Source: Agarivorans sp. TSD2052 (GTDB taxonomy: Bacteria > Pseudomonadota > Gammaproteobacteria > Enterobacterales > Celerinatantimonadaceae). From it: DNA of 64,000 nt. The notes beneath the pieces were generated by a model, which did not search any database, was not told where the DNA came from, and worked only from the letters and a program-made list of their open reading frames with translations. The stretch is from assembly GCF_023238625.1 (NCBI RefSeq), contig NZ_CP096670.1, forward strand, positions 795,501-859,500. Reading direction: 5' to 3'. Shown piece after piece: positions 1 through 9,289 of the stretch (positions are counted from its first letter, which is position 1; every line of letters begins with the position of its first letter). Position numbers and translations under genes: made by a program.

Positions 1-1
1 A

Positions 2-184
2 GCGATGTCTTGGTTTGCAAGGTATGATTTACAGGTTGTCGCCGCGCCGACTTACTATCAAGTTAGAAATTGGCAAAAGCCATTCACCTGGCGCTCCTTT
101 GTTCCTCGTTTAAGTCACATCGCTAAAGCCGATACCGCTGTTTATGAGACTTTAGCAAATTTTTGGCTGCGGCTGAAAAGCTGA
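2..184 (+). CDS. DUF218 (YdcF/ElyC-like) protein, C-terminal fragment
   Basis: The open frame enters from the left edge and ends at a TGA, leaving about 60 codons of a protein's C-terminus. The order of a PTYY segment, a WRSFVPR segment and a final short hydrophobic helix (ETLANFWLRLKS) resembles the end of DUF218 proteins such as ElyC and YdcF, where a proline-rich strand precedes a closing helix. Those proteins are membrane-linked and tied to envelope carbon metabolism. The N-terminal domain lies outside the window, so the assignment rests on this tail only. It converges on the channel gene with 8 bases between stops. Confidence 0.5.
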   Translation, partial: AMSWFARYDLQVVAAPTYYQVRNWQKPFTWRSFVPRLSHIAKADTAVYETLANFWLRLKS

Positions 185-192
185 ATCTACCC

Positions 193-939
193 TTAATCTT
201 TATCTCGCTGCTGCATTTTTTTGAGTTGCTTCTGGATCAAACTTAATTGCTCTCGCAGCATTTTTTGTTCGGCTTGGTGTTGTTGAATTAAGCGCTCTAG
301 CCTCGTTTCTTTAGTGGCGTCATCACGAAGTAATAGCGCCGACATTAAGCCTGATATCGCGCCAAAAAAGCCAACGCCGGTGAAAATCATGATACTGGCG
401 AGAATCCGCCCTGCATCGGTGACGGGCACAAAGTCGCCATAACCGACGGTGGAGACCGTGACTATCGCCCACCAAAGTGCTTCTCCTGAGTTTTGTATCT
501 GTCCGCCTTCTCCCCCTTCGGCCAATAAAATCCCCACCGAACCCGCTAAAACGATTAAAAAGATAATCAGTAGAATCATCGCCAAGGTGGATTCAATTCT
601 TCGGCTAAGTAATTTTTTAAACAGCTGCCGTTGCTTTGAGATAGCACTTATTAACTTGTAGGCGTGAATGAAACGCAGAAAGCGCAAAGGTTCAACCATA
701 GGGATACTGGCTAATAAATCTATCCAATGATGCTGAAAATAACGTTTAGGGTTATTACTACGTAGCATTTTGCTAAAGAAATGGGCAATGAAAACACAGC
801 AAATTAGGGTATCCAAGGTGACCAGTAAAGAACGTAATTCGGAGTCAGTGGGGTAGAAAAATAGGCAGCTGACAATACCAATAGCGATGATTGATAGCAG
901 CATGATCGCCAAGTCGAAGGCATTTACGTTGGTTTTCAT
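193..939 (-). CDS. voltage-gated-type potassium channel family protein
   Basis: 248 residues. Hydrophobic segments near residues 8-30, 35-55 and 115-140 precede a pore loop with the potassium selectivity filter TVGYGD (about residue 164) and a last membrane helix near 180-203. This is the six-helix or reduced ion-transport fold with an Ion_trans_2 pore. The tail from about 210 is charged and glutamine-rich and likely forms a coiled coil (LIQQHQAEQKMLREQ), as in tetrameric channels. It should conduct potassium across the inner membrane. The start has an AGGA ribosome site about 8 bases upstream. It diverges from glnE across a long inverted repeat. Whether it is truly voltage gated cannot be judged. 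Confidence 0.85.
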   Translation of the reverse strand: MKTNVNAFDLAIMLLSIIAIGIVSCLFFYPTDSELRSLLVTLDTLICCVFIAHFFSKMLRSNNPKRYFQHHWIDLLASIPMVEPLRFLRFIHAYKLISAISKQRQLFKKLLSRRIESTLAMILLIIFLIVLAGSVGILLAEGGEGGQIQNSGEALWWAIVTVSTVGYGDFVPVTDAGRILASIMIFTGVGFFGAISGLMSALLLRDDATKETRLERLIQQHQAEQKMLREQLSLIQKQLKKMQQRDKD

Positions 940-998
940 TTATTTGTCCTATCGCCAAGGTGTTCGAACCATCCAAACTATACCTTATTAAGGATCTC

Positions 999-1060
999 AC
1001 ATAAGCCGCTACTAAGTCACCCATATCAAATGATTTGAGTGACTTAGTAGCGACTTATGT
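999..1060. repeat. 62-nt near-perfect inverted repeat
   Basis: Arms of 22 bases at 999-1020 and 1039-1060 match as inverted copies with one mismatch. The 18-base loop contains a further small palindrome (tcaaat-g-atttga). It lies between the divergent channel gene and glnE. No T-run follows on either side, so it does not look like a plain terminator. It could be a leader structure, a protein-binding site or a small palindromic repeat element. Confidence 0.85.
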
Positions 1061-1161
1061 TTGCTCATTTAAGTTTGCAATAAGCAGACATCGGACGCTT
1101 GTACTCGCCAAGCTTTCATGTTCAGATTAATTCATTCTTTGTCTTGTGGTCTTTTCAGGTT

Positions 1162-4026
1162 ATGTCAAATAATTCACCCCTTCAACCCGAACTAGAAGCC
1201 TTGGCGCTTAAGTCTTGGGAGCGCCTTGTAGAGTTACAACCGAGCTTGCTAACTACGCTTAGTCAGCAACAACAGCGGCAAACCCAGGCAGTGTTTGCCA
1301 TTAGTGACTTTATTGCTCGCAGTTGTATAAGCCAGCCCTCTATGCTGGTGGATATTTGGCAGAATAACTTGTTGGATGAGATTCTAAATGAAACTCAAAT
1401 GCGTCAACAGCTTAGCCAAAACTTGGCGGAGCAAATAAATGATGACGGCGCTAAAAAAGTCTTACGTCAATTCCGCCGTTTACAGATGGTTCTGATCGCG
1501 TGGCGTGATTTGATGCTCGGGCAAGCGGCCAGTGACAGTTTTGTTCAAGTGTCGGCGGTGGCTGACAGTAGTGTTGATTGTGCAAACCAGTGGTTATATC
1601 AGCGCTGTTGTTCTGAATCTGGTACCCCCATGGACGCCGAGGGCAATGCCCAACCTTTGGTGGTGATAGGTATGGGCAAGTTAGGGGGGCGCGAGCTTAA
1701 CTTCTCTTCTGATATAGACCTTATTTTTTGTTTCCCCGAAAACGGCGAGACCCAAGGCGGTCGCCGCAGTATTGCTAATCAGCAATTTTTTATTCGCATG
1801 GGACAGCGCTTAATTCAGTTGATTGATCAACCAACGGCAGATGGCTTTGTATTTAGGGTTGATATGCGCTTGCGACCGTTTGGTGACTCCGGCCCTTTGG
1901 CGGTGAGTTACGCTGCATTTGAAGACTACTATCAGCACCATGGCCGTGATTGGGAACGTTATGCCATGGTAAAAGCGCGGGTCATTAATCAAGATTTACG
2001 CTATGACCAAGATATACAAGCCATGCTAAAGCCTTACGTTTATCGGCGGTATATTGATTTCAGTGCGATACAAGCCTTGCGTTCGATGAAGGCGATGATC
2101 AATTCAGAGATCCGCCGCAAAGGCTTACGCGACAATATTAAACTGGGCTCGGGTGGGATCCGCGAAATTGAGTTTATTGCGCAAACTTTCCAGTTAATTC
2201 GAGGCGGTAGAGAGCCGGTGCTGCAAACTCGCTCGTTGTTAATGGCTTTGTCACAGTTAAGTGAACATGGCGAGTTAACGCTAGAGCAAACTAAGTTGTT
2301 GCGTGAACACTATCTTTACTTACGTCAGGTTGAAAACATTCTGCAGCAAATCGACGACCAACAAACCCAAACTTTACCCAGTTCGTCGATTGATCAGCAG
2401 CGTATTGCTTGGGTCATGGGCGCCGTCAGTTGGGATGATTTTTATCAGCAGCTACAAGTGCGTCTCGCTGAGGTTAACTTGTGTTTCCAAAGTGCGATTG
2501 GTGAAGAAGAGCAAAACGAGCAGCCAGCGGGTCAAGAATACGATGATTTGTGGCACTGTGGTGCCGATCGTGAGGCCTTGGCCAGCCTGATGGATAGACA
2601 TGTATGTAGTGCTGAAGAGCAGCTGCGGCGTGTAGAAACTATGTATCACTTCATGCATGCGGTTGAGCATAGACACATTGGTCAGCGGGGCCGGCAAACC
2701 CTAGAAAGACTGATGCCAAGTTTGCTTCAGCAGTTGTTTGAACATCCCAAAACCAGTCTGGTGCTACCGCGCGTTATGGTATTGCTAGAGCGTATTTTGT
2801 CGCGCACCGCATACTTGGAGTTATTGGCCGAAAACCCAGCATCATTACAGCAGTTATTAAGGCTGTGTGCGGGTAGCGCTATGTTGGCTGAAAAGCTCGC
2901 CAGTTTCCCTATCTTATTAGATGAATTGCTCGACCCTAAATTGTTGTATAACCCCGCTAGTCCAGACAGTTATGCCCAACAGTTACGTGAATTTATGCTG
3001 CGCATACCCCCAGATGATATGGAACAACAGATGGAGGCATTACGTCAGTTTAAGCAAATTCAACAGTTAAGGATAACCGCGGCCGATATCGCGGGGGCCT
3101 TGCCATTGATGAAGGTGAGCGATCACTTAACCGCAGTGGCTGAAGTAATTGTCGATGCAGTTGTAGAGCAGGCGTGGTCACAAATGGTAGAGCGTCATGG
3201 TTACCCCGAGCACTTGAGTGAGCAGCAGCGCGGATTTGCGGTAGTAGGTTATGGCAAAATTGGCGGCATCGAAACGGGTTATAGTTCTGACTTAGATTTG
3301 GTGTTTTTACACAATAGCGACAGCAGTACTTATACCAATGGCGCTAAACAAATTGATAGTAAACAGTTTTATTTAAAGCTGGCACAGCGGATTATGCATT
3401 TGTTTAATACGCGCACCGCCTCTGGCGTGTTGTATGAATTGGATATGCGCTTACGCCCCTCTGGTGCGTCTGGCTTGTTGGTATCGGCTATCGAGGCATT
3501 TGAGCAGTACCAACTTAAAGAAGCGTGGACTTGGGAGCATCAAGCCCTAGTGCGGGCTAGAGTGATTTATGGTGACAAAGACTTGGCACAGCGTTTTGAG
3601 CAGGTACGCCATGGGATTTTGTCGATAGCCCGTCAACCTGCTGAGTTAGCCGCACAGGTAACCCAAATGCGCACTAAAATGCGTGACCATCTAAGCCGTG
3701 AAACTCACGAGGTGATTGATCTAAAACAGTCAGCGGGTGGCATGGTAGATATCGAGTTTATTGCTCAGTATTTGGTTTTGCTTAATACTCAGCAGTTTCC
3801 AGAATTGAGCCAGTGGACTGACAATGTTCGTATATTCGAGAGTTGTGCGCGGGTCGGGTTGCTTGATGAAGGTCAAGCTAAAGGTTTGTCTCAGTGTTAT
3901 TTAGACATTCGCGATGAGTGTCATCGCTGTGGCTTGCAAGGCTTGCCTCGTTTGGCGAATAAACAAGATTTTGCTTTAGACTTGAGTGTAGTAGTGGCTA
4001 CTTGGCAGCAACTAATCGTTCATTAA
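1162..4026 (+). CDS. glnE: glutamine synthetase adenylyltransferase/deadenylase
   Basis: The protein (954 residues from the chosen ATG; E. coli GlnE has about 946) attaches AMP to glutamine synthetase and removes it, tuning ammonia assimilation under control of the PII protein. Two nucleotidyltransferase domains are visible: GMGKLGGRELNFSSDIDLIF near residue 170-190 and GYGKIGGIETGYSSDLDLVF near 693-714. Each carries the GxGK...SSDxDL motif with paired aspartates. The N-terminal half deadenylylates and the C-terminal half adenylylates in this family. The frame is open from a TTG at 1099, but homologous sequence begins near MSNNSPLQPELE, so I take the ATG at 1162. The gene appears monocistronic. 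Confidence 0.96.
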   Translation: MSNNSPLQPELEALALKSWERLVELQPSLLTTLSQQQQRQTQAVFAISDFIARSCISQPSMLVDIWQNNLLDEILNETQMRQQLSQNLAEQINDDGAKKVLRQFRRLQMVLIAWRDLMLGQAASDSFVQVSAVADSSVDCANQWLYQRCCSESGTPMDAEGNAQPLVVIGMGKLGGRELNFSSDIDLIFCFPENGETQGGRRSIANQQFFIRMGQRLIQLIDQPTADGFVFRVDMRLRPFGDSGPLAVSYAAFEDYYQHHGRDWERYAMVKARVINQDLRYDQDIQAMLKPYVYRRYIDFSAIQALRSMKAMINSEIRRKGLRDNIKLGSGGIREIEFIAQTFQLIRGGREPVLQTRSLLMALSQLSEHGELTLEQTKLLREHYLYLRQVENILQQIDDQQTQTLPSSSIDQQRIAWVMGAVSWDDFYQQLQVRLAEVNLCFQSAIGEEEQNEQPAGQEYDDLWHCGADREALASLMDRHVCSAEEQLRRVETMYHFMHAVEHRHIGQRGRQTLERLMPSLLQQLFEHPKTSLVLPRVMVLLERILSRTAYLELLAENPASLQQLLRLCAGSAMLAEKLASFPILLDELLDPKLLYNPASPDSYAQQLREFMLRIPPDDMEQQMEALRQFKQIQQLRITAADIAGALPLMKVSDHLTAVAEVIVDAVVEQAWSQMVERHGYPEHLSEQQRGFAVVGYGKIGGIETGYSSDLDLVFLHNSDSSTYTNGAKQIDSKQFYLKLAQRIMHLFNTRTASGVLYELDMRLRPSGASGLLVSAIEAFEQYQLKEAWTWEHQALVRARVIYGDKDLAQRFEQVRHGILSIARQPAELAAQVTQMRTKMRDHLSRETHEVIDLKQSAGGMVDIEFIAQYLVLLNTQQFPELSQWTDNVRIFESCARVGLLDEGQAKGLSQCYLDIRDECHRCGLQGLPRLANKQDFALDLSVVVATWQQLIVH

Positions 4027-4037
4027 GCGTGTCGCTT

Positions 4038-4062
4038 AGGCGCTGAGTTTGCCTCAGCGCCT
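4038..4062. terminator. hairpin between convergent glnE and lpxL
   Basis: A perfect 10-bp stem (aggcgctgag / ctcagcgcct) with a 5-base loop sits between the two stop codons. A clear T-run is missing on both strands, so termination efficiency is uncertain. Confidence 0.6.
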
Positions 4063-4067
4063 ACTTG

Positions 4068-4994
4068 TTAATAGAGGCCTTTTTCACCGGCAGGGCGGGA
4101 TTTAAAGCGCCGGTGGATCCACATGTATTGCTCGGGGGCTTTTAAAATGGCCTGTTCGATGATCTGGTTGATGGTGCGAGCGTCGGCTTCATCGTCTCCA
4201 CAAGGGTAATTCTCCACCGCGGGTTCTATCATCAGGGTAAAGCCTGAGCCATCAGCATTACGCAGTGCATAGGTAGGGAGTATTTGCACGTTTTTTACCT
4301 TGGCGAGAGTGGCTGTGCCAGTAATTGTAGCGGCTTTGGGCTGGGCAAAAAATGGCACAAACACCGCTGCGTGTGTCCCATAGTCATGGTCTGGTGCATA
4401 CCAAACTGCATTTTCGTTTCTTAGTGCTTTAATCATCCCGCGTACATCGGTACGGTCCACTAAGTATTTATTTGATCGGGTGCGCCCATGGTATTGAAAA
4501 TACTCATACACTGAATTTTTGTTGGGGCGATAAATTCCCACGCCTGGGTCAATAGTGCCATAGGCTCTGGCGTGGCTCTCTAATGTCCAAAAGTGAGCAC
4601 TTACTAATAAAATCCCACCGGGTTGTTTTCTGGCTTGTTCTAAATGCGCTAAACCTTCAATTGTAAAGTGTTTGGCAAAGCGCCATTGCGGCCAAAACCA
4701 AGCATTTGAAGTATCGAGTACCGAGTGTCCCAAATGTTGAAAACATTGGTCTACAATTTGTTGGCGCTGCGCGGTCGTTTTTTCCGGGAAACAAATTTCT
4801 AAATTTCTACGGGCGATATGCACCCGTGATTTTAACAAGCGTTTGGCTAAATGACCGATACCTATCGCTAAATAGTGTTGTACTCGGTAGGGCAATAAAC
4901 TGATTGTGAACATAAACCCAATCAGCAGCCAAGCTCCCCAGTTTTTAGGGTGAAACGATGAGGCCGAGAGTTTAGGAGGAGATATTTTCGCCAT
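4068..4994 (-). CDS. lpxL: Kdo2-lipid IVA lauroyltransferase (LpxL/HtrB family)
   Basis: 308 residues, the usual length. It transfers a secondary acyl chain from acyl-ACP to Kdo2-lipid IVA in late lipid A synthesis at the inner membrane. An N-terminal membrane anchor (about residues 18-38) is followed by the acyltransferase HxxxxE motif (HFWTLE, about 134). Further conserved blocks are GVGIYRPN, RSNKYLVDR, WYAPDHDYG and PEQYMWIHRRFK near the end, all characteristic of LpxL. It is closer to LpxL than LpxM, but acyl preference cannot be read from sequence. It diverges from hldE, so lipid A and inner-core heptose genes lie side by side. Confidence 0.9.
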   Translation of the reverse strand: MAKISPPKLSASSFHPKNWGAWLLIGFMFTISLLPYRVQHYLAIGIGHLAKRLLKSRVHIARRNLEICFPEKTTAQRQQIVDQCFQHLGHSVLDTSNAWFWPQWRFAKHFTIEGLAHLEQARKQPGGILLVSAHFWTLESHARAYGTIDPGVGIYRPNKNSVYEYFQYHGRTRSNKYLVDRTDVRGMIKALRNENAVWYAPDHDYGTHAAVFVPFFAQPKAATITGTATLAKVKNVQILPTYALRNADGSGFTLMIEPAVENYPCGDDEADARTINQIIEQAILKAPEQYMWIHRRFKSRPAGEKGLY

Positions 4995-5112
4995 ATTTAA
5001 CTTGTTGTTCCGAGTAATGATAAAAGTCTACCGCATTTTCAACAATTATGCCGCAGACCGAATATTTAACTATGATAAACTGCTATTAATTAATTTTCGA
5101 TGAGAGTGAACA

Positions 5113-6546
5113 ATGCGAATTACCCTCCCTGAGTTTTCCCAAGCTAAGGTGTTAGTTGTTGGTGACGTAATGTTAGACCGATACTGGCATGGACCCACTG
5201 GACGAATTTCTCCAGAGGCTCCTGTTCCAGTGGTTAAAGTAGAGCAAATTGAAGAACGCCCTGGTGGCGCGGCTAACGTAGCCTTAAATGCCGTTGCCTT
5301 AGGGGCTAGTTCTACACTGTTGGGTATGAGTGGTGAAGATGAAGCGGGTATTGCTTTAGAAAACCAATTGGCAACGGTTGGGGTTGCTTGCCAATTTACC
5401 AAGTTTGCTGATTACCCCACTATCACTAAGCTTCGGGTATTAAGCCGCCATCAGCAGCTGATTCGCTTAGACTTCGAAGAAAGCTTTCAAGATGTTGATA
5501 GTAAAGACTTAACAGCAAGTTTTGCTCAGCATATTAAACAGCATCAAGTGGTAATATTATCTGACTACAACAAAGGTGCGCTTAACCAAGTTGGTGATTT
5601 AATCGCATTGGCGCGCGAAGCGGGCGTACCAGTGTTGGTTGACCCAAAAGGTAGTGCTTTTGATAAATACCGCGGAGCCACTTTGCTTACGCCAAACTTC
5701 TCCGAGTTTGAAGCGGTGGTGGGCCACTGTAAAGATGATGACGAAATTATCTCTAAAGGCCTCGCGCTGATTGAACAGTTAGACCTTGAAGCCTTGCTAG
5801 TGACACGCAGTGAACACGGTATGACCTTAATACGTAAGGGCCAGCCCGAGTTACATTTGGCGGCACTTGCCCAAGAAGTTTACGACGTAACCGGAGCCGG
5901 TGACACGGTTATTTCTACGCTTGCAAGCTCGCTAGCCGCAGGCGCAAGCCTAGACGATGCGTGTGCTTTAGCTAATGCAGCGGCCGGTATTGTGGTGGGT
6001 AAACTGGGCACCTCTACCGTGTCTACTATTGAGTTGGCTAATGCGGTATATGGTCACCAAGAAACGGGCTTTGGGGTATTGAGCGAACAACAGCTTAAAT
6101 ATGCTTTAGAAGCCGCCAAGCGACGCGGTGAAACGGTGGTGTTAACTAACGGTTGTTTTGATATTTTACATGCAGGGCATGTATCTTATCTTAACCATGC
6201 AGGCACCTTAGGCGATCGCTTAATTGTTGCGGTTAACAGTGATGACTCGGTTAAGCGTCTTAAAGGCGAAGGCCGCCCTGTGAACAGTGTCGATAGGCGT
6301 ATGGCAGTATTAGCCGGCTTAGGCGCAGTAGATTGGGTGGTTGATTTTAGTGAAGATACGCCGCAGCGTTTAATTGCTAATTTATTGCCTGACTTGTTGG
6401 TAAAAGGCGGTGATTATAAACCTGAAGACATCGCCGGTGGTGCAGAGGTTATTGCCAACGGTGGTGAAGTGCGGGTGCTTAACTTTGAAGATGGTTGTTC
6501 GACCTCTGAAATTATTAGGTCTATTCGTCAAAACCAGATTGACTAA
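5113..6546 (+). CDS. hldE: bifunctional heptose 7-phosphate kinase / heptose 1-phosphate adenylyltransferase
   Basis: 477 residues, matching full-length HldE (RfaE). The protein makes ADP-heptose for the LPS inner core. The N-terminal PfkB-type kinase domain (about 1-318) shows [14 protein letters not shown] near residue 55-68 and the active-site DVTGAGDT near 257. The C-terminal cytidylyltransferase-like domain begins near 342 with [12 protein letters not shown], an HxGH nucleotide-binding motif, and later VKGGDY. Both domains look intact, so this is the fused form and not separate hldA/hldC. A GAGAG stretch lies a few bases upstream of the ATG. Transcription ends at a strong bidirectional hairpin shared with tolC. 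Confidence 0.97.
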   Translation: MRITLPEFSQAKVLVVGDVMLDRYWHGPTGRISPEAPVPVVKVEQIEERPGGAANVALNAVALGASSTLLGMSGEDEAGIALENQLATVGVACQFTKFADYPTITKLRVLSRHQQLIRLDFEESFQDVDSKDLTASFAQHIKQHQVVILSDYNKGALNQVGDLIALAREAGVPVLVDPKGSAFDKYRGATLLTPNFSEFEAVVGHCKDDDEIISKGLALIEQLDLEALLVTRSEHGMTLIRKGQPELHLAALAQEVYDVTGAGDTVISTLASSLAAGASLDDACALANAAAGIVVGKLGTSTVSTIELANAVYGHQETGFGVLSEQQLKYALEAAKRRGETVVLTNGCFDILHAGHVSYLNHAGTLGDRLIVAVNSDDSVKRLKGEGRPVNSVDRRMAVLAGLGAVDWVVDFSEDTPQRLIANLLPDLLVKGGDYKPEDIAGGAEVIANGGEVRVLNFEDGCSTSEIIRSIRQNQID

Positions 6547-6563
6547 CTCATACTATTTGCAAT

Positions 6564-6590
6564 AAAAAAGGCGCCAAAAGGCGCCTTTTT
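6564..6590. terminator. bidirectional intrinsic terminator between hldE and tolC
   Basis: ggcgcc, a 4-base A loop and ggcgcc are flanked by an A-run on the left and a T-run on the right. It works as a rho-independent terminator for hldE on the plus strand and tolC on the minus strand. Confidence 0.92.
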
Positions 6591-6605
6591 ACTATCTGAT
6601 ATTTA

Positions 6606-7931
6606 CTATTGGGCTGGCATTAAACCAGAATTCACCAATGCCACATCTTCTTCAGTTAAGGTGCCTGCGGCTTGTTTAAGCGCTAGCATGTTAAGAATGT
6701 AATCGTAACGCGCATTGGATAAATCACTTTTAGCGGAGTACAAGTTACGGGTAGCATCTTGTACATCAACGATAGTACGAGTTCCCACTTCAAAACCTGC
6801 TTCAGTGGCTTCTAATGCACTTTGCGATGAAACGACGGTTTGTTCAAACGCTTTTACTGAGCCAATGCTAGCACTCACGTTGTTTACCACTGAGTTAACG
6901 GTACTTTGTACCGAGCGATAAGTTTGCTCTAGCGCTTCAGAAGAGGCGATGTAGCTAAATTGAGCTTGTCTTACTTGCGAGTCAATGCTGCCGCCCAAGT
7001 AGATAGGCCAGTTGAACTCAAGGCCAATATTACCGGCGTTAGAAGCGCCGCCTTGAAGTGAATCATAGGCGCTATTGCCGTATTTATTGTTGTCATAACC
7101 AATACCGGCTGTTAAATCTAAAGTTGGTAGATGGCCAGATTGTGCCAACTCAATTTGCTCTTGCGAGATTTCTTTAGATATACGTTGGGCATTTAATTCT
7201 AGGTTACGGTCGGTAGCGGTCGCTAACCAGAAGTCTGAGCCATCAGTCAGTTCGGCTGGCTCAAAACGCTCGGTATTTAATACGTTTAGTTGGCGGTGCT
7301 CTATACCCGTTAACTCACGTAGGTCTTCATAACTGTTAGACAAGTCGTTACGCGCTTGAATTTCTTGGGCCAAGGTTCGGTCATATTCAGCCTGAGCTTC
7401 GTGCACATCTGTAATGGCGGTTAAGCCTACATTAAAGCGTTGTTTGGTTTGTTCTAACTGTCGGCCAACCGCGGTTTTGTTGGCTTCAACAAACGATACG
7501 TTATCAATGGCTCGTAGTACATTAAAGTAAGCATTACTGACGCGAATAATCAGGCTTTGAACATCGTTGCCGTACAAAGCATCAATGCGAGTAGCATTTT
7601 TTTCAGAAATGCTTAAGCTGGTCCAATTGGTCTTTGAATAAATTGATTGGCTAAGTCCTACCGACGCATTGGTATTAGTAATGCTGTCAATAGAGCTGTT
7701 GTCGGTAGCAGTATATTCAGCGCCTGCAGCGAAGCCAATTTGTGGCAGTAGCGATGCTCTGGTTTCGGTGATCTGTTCAAAGGCAATGTCGCGCTGGGCT
7801 TTACTTTGCAAAATAACAGGATCTTTTTCTTGGGCTAATTGATAAATTTGCAACAAATCATCGGCTTGAGCTTGAAGGGCGATTGAACCCATACCGCAAG
7901 CCAGTATTAACGATTTTATTTTAAGCTTCAT
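6606..7931 (-). CDS. tolC: outer membrane efflux channel TolC
   Basis: 441 residues with a cleavable signal peptide ending near AQA-DD (about residue 23). The mature start DDLLQIYQLAQEKDPVILQSKAQRDIAFEQI matches the first helix of the TolC outer membrane factor family. The two OEP repeats that build the trimeric barrel and periplasmic tunnel can be followed (about 25-215 and 230-425). TolC docks with RND and ABC pumps to export drugs, toxins and small metabolites. The C-terminal extension is short compared with E. coli TolC. It diverges from nudF, as in many gammaproteobacteria. Confidence 0.93.
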   Translation of the reverse strand: MKLKIKSLILACGMGSIALQAQADDLLQIYQLAQEKDPVILQSKAQRDIAFEQITETRASLLPQIGFAAGAEYTATDNSSIDSITNTNASVGLSQSIYSKTNWTSLSISEKNATRIDALYGNDVQSLIIRVSNAYFNVLRAIDNVSFVEANKTAVGRQLEQTKQRFNVGLTAITDVHEAQAEYDRTLAQEIQARNDLSNSYEDLRELTGIEHRQLNVLNTERFEPAELTDGSDFWLATATDRNLELNAQRISKEISQEQIELAQSGHLPTLDLTAGIGYDNNKYGNSAYDSLQGGASNAGNIGLEFNWPIYLGGSIDSQVRQAQFSYIASSEALEQTYRSVQSTVNSVVNNVSASIGSVKAFEQTVVSSQSALEATEAGFEVGTRTIVDVQDATRNLYSAKSDLSNARYDYILNMLALKQAAGTLTEEDVALVNSGLMPAQ

Positions 7932-8188
7932 TACGCCTTTCCTTTGAACGCTAGTTTTAACTGCGAGATTATATATGAAGTGAGTTAAGTTAGTTGCGAG
8001 AGTCTTAATTCTCTAGTCTAGTGTTTAATCTCACTATTATTCATTGATGCTAGTCTATAACAGCTTTAATTGTAGAGTAAGAGCAAGATAACAAAGAAAA
8101 ACTACTAATCTAAGTTAATTCGGTGTTTGATTTATCGCTCATGACAAAATTATACACTAAGCAGCAAAAAAACGGAGATCCAGTTTGT

Positions 8189-8839
8189 ATGTCGACAATG
8201 CATGAAAACAGCCAATTTTCTCATCAAGACCTAGAAATTAAAGAGGTAGAAGACGTATATCAAGGTTTCTTTAAGCTTCAACGTTATACTCTGCGCCACC
8301 GCTTATACCAAGGCGGTTGGAGTAACTGGATCCAACGAGAAATGATGGACCGCGGGCATGCGGCGGGCATTTTGTTATTTGACCCCAAATTAGACCAAGT
8401 GGTATTAGTTGAGCAGTTCAGAATTGGCGCAGTAGAAACGGGCAGTAGCCCGTGGTTACTCGAAATTGTGGCGGGGATGCTAGATAGTAATCAGGCGCCG
8501 TTGGACGTTGCAGTGCGTGAAGCCCAAGAAGAAGCCGGTTTAAGCGTAAAGCGGGTGATACCCTGTAATAGTTTTTTGCCAGGCGCGGGTGGCTTGAGCG
8601 AGCGGATTCATTTATTTATTGGTGAAGTTGATGCAAGCTCAGCGGGTGGTGTGCATGGCCTAGATAATGAAAATGAAGATATTTTAGTCAAAGTACTTAG
8701 TAGAGAGCAGGCTTTTCAAGCAGTGCAAGCTGGTATTATAGACAATGCAGCAGCGGTAATTACCATTCAGTGGTTACAGCTTAATTTGCAGAAAGTGTTA
8801 CTGCAATGGCAGAATAGTGGCCGCGGTGATGAACGCTAA
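8189..8839 (+). CDS. nudF: ADP-ribose pyrophosphatase (Nudix)
   Basis: It hydrolyses ADP-ribose to AMP and ribose 5-phosphate, clearing NAD breakdown products. The Nudix box lies near residues 96-118, with the catalytic REAQEEAG core intact. The first glutamate of the box is a glutamine here (GMLDSNQ, where E. coli has GMIEEGE), a mild oddity. Downstream, SFLPGAGGLSERIHLFIGEVDA and GLDNENEDI match NudF closely. The frame is open from 8123, but similarity starts at the internal ATG. A GGAG sits about 11 bases before that ATG, giving 216 residues, near the E. coli length of 209. It is the first gene of the run to parE. Confidence 0.92.
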   Translation: MSTMHENSQFSHQDLEIKEVEDVYQGFFKLQRYTLRHRLYQGGWSNWIQREMMDRGHAAGILLFDPKLDQVVLVEQFRIGAVETGSSPWLLEIVAGMLDSNQAPLDVAVREAQEEAGLSVKRVIPCNSFLPGAGGLSERIHLFIGEVDASSAGGVHGLDNENEDILVKVLSREQAFQAVQAGIIDNAAAVITIQWLQLNLQKVLLQWQNSGRGDER

Positions 8840-9269
8840 GGGTGTTTCGTCAAAATATCGAGTTAATCTTGATGAGCTGATGCAATTGTATGCGGCTAAT
8901 TACACCTTTATGATGCGGTTATTTCCGCCTGCTTTAGAGTTGGGCCAGTGTTTACGCCTTACGCCACAAGTGGGGGATGACTACTTACTTGAATGTAAAG
9001 AGCGAACGCGTTATACCTCTTTGTATGAGATCACTCAGGCGAGTGAAATACCGCGTAATTATTTGCAGCCGCAATTGCTGGTGCGCTTATACCACGACGC
9101 GAGGTTGGCGGAAGTGTGTGCTAGTCAGCAGATTTATAAGCTGAAACCAAGGTATGATTACCCAAATAAAAAGATGCATCATCGAGATGAAAAGCATCAA
9201 ACAAATCAGTTTCTTAACGACTGGTTAGCATTTTGTTTTAAACAGCGGATTAAAGTTGAGTTTGAATAG
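8829..9269 (+). CDS. yqiB: DUF1249 family protein YqiB
   Basis: About 146 residues. The conserved end block (VRLYHDARLAEVCASQQIYKLKPRYDYPNKK, then HRDEKHQTNQFLNDWL) is the hallmark of YqiB/DUF1249, a small cytoplasmic protein of unknown biochemical role. The ATG at 8829 lies inside the end of nudF, an 11-base overlap that suggests translational coupling. An alternative GTG at 8817 is possible. The nudF-yqiB-cpdA-yqiA-parE order is the same as in E. coli. Confidence 0.88.
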   Translation: MNAKGVSSKYRVNLDELMQLYAANYTFMMRLFPPALELGQCLRLTPQVGDDYLLECKERTRYTSLYEITQASEIPRNYLQPQLLVRLYHDARLAEVCASQQIYKLKPRYDYPNKKMHHRDEKHQTNQFLNDWLAFCFKQRIKVEFE

Positions 9270-9289
9270 TCGAACTCCAAGAAAACATT

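Noticed and set aside
1099-1161. TTG-started 21-residue extension of glnE
   Set aside because: The sequence is not GlnE-like and there is no ribosome site. The ATG at 1162 fits family length.
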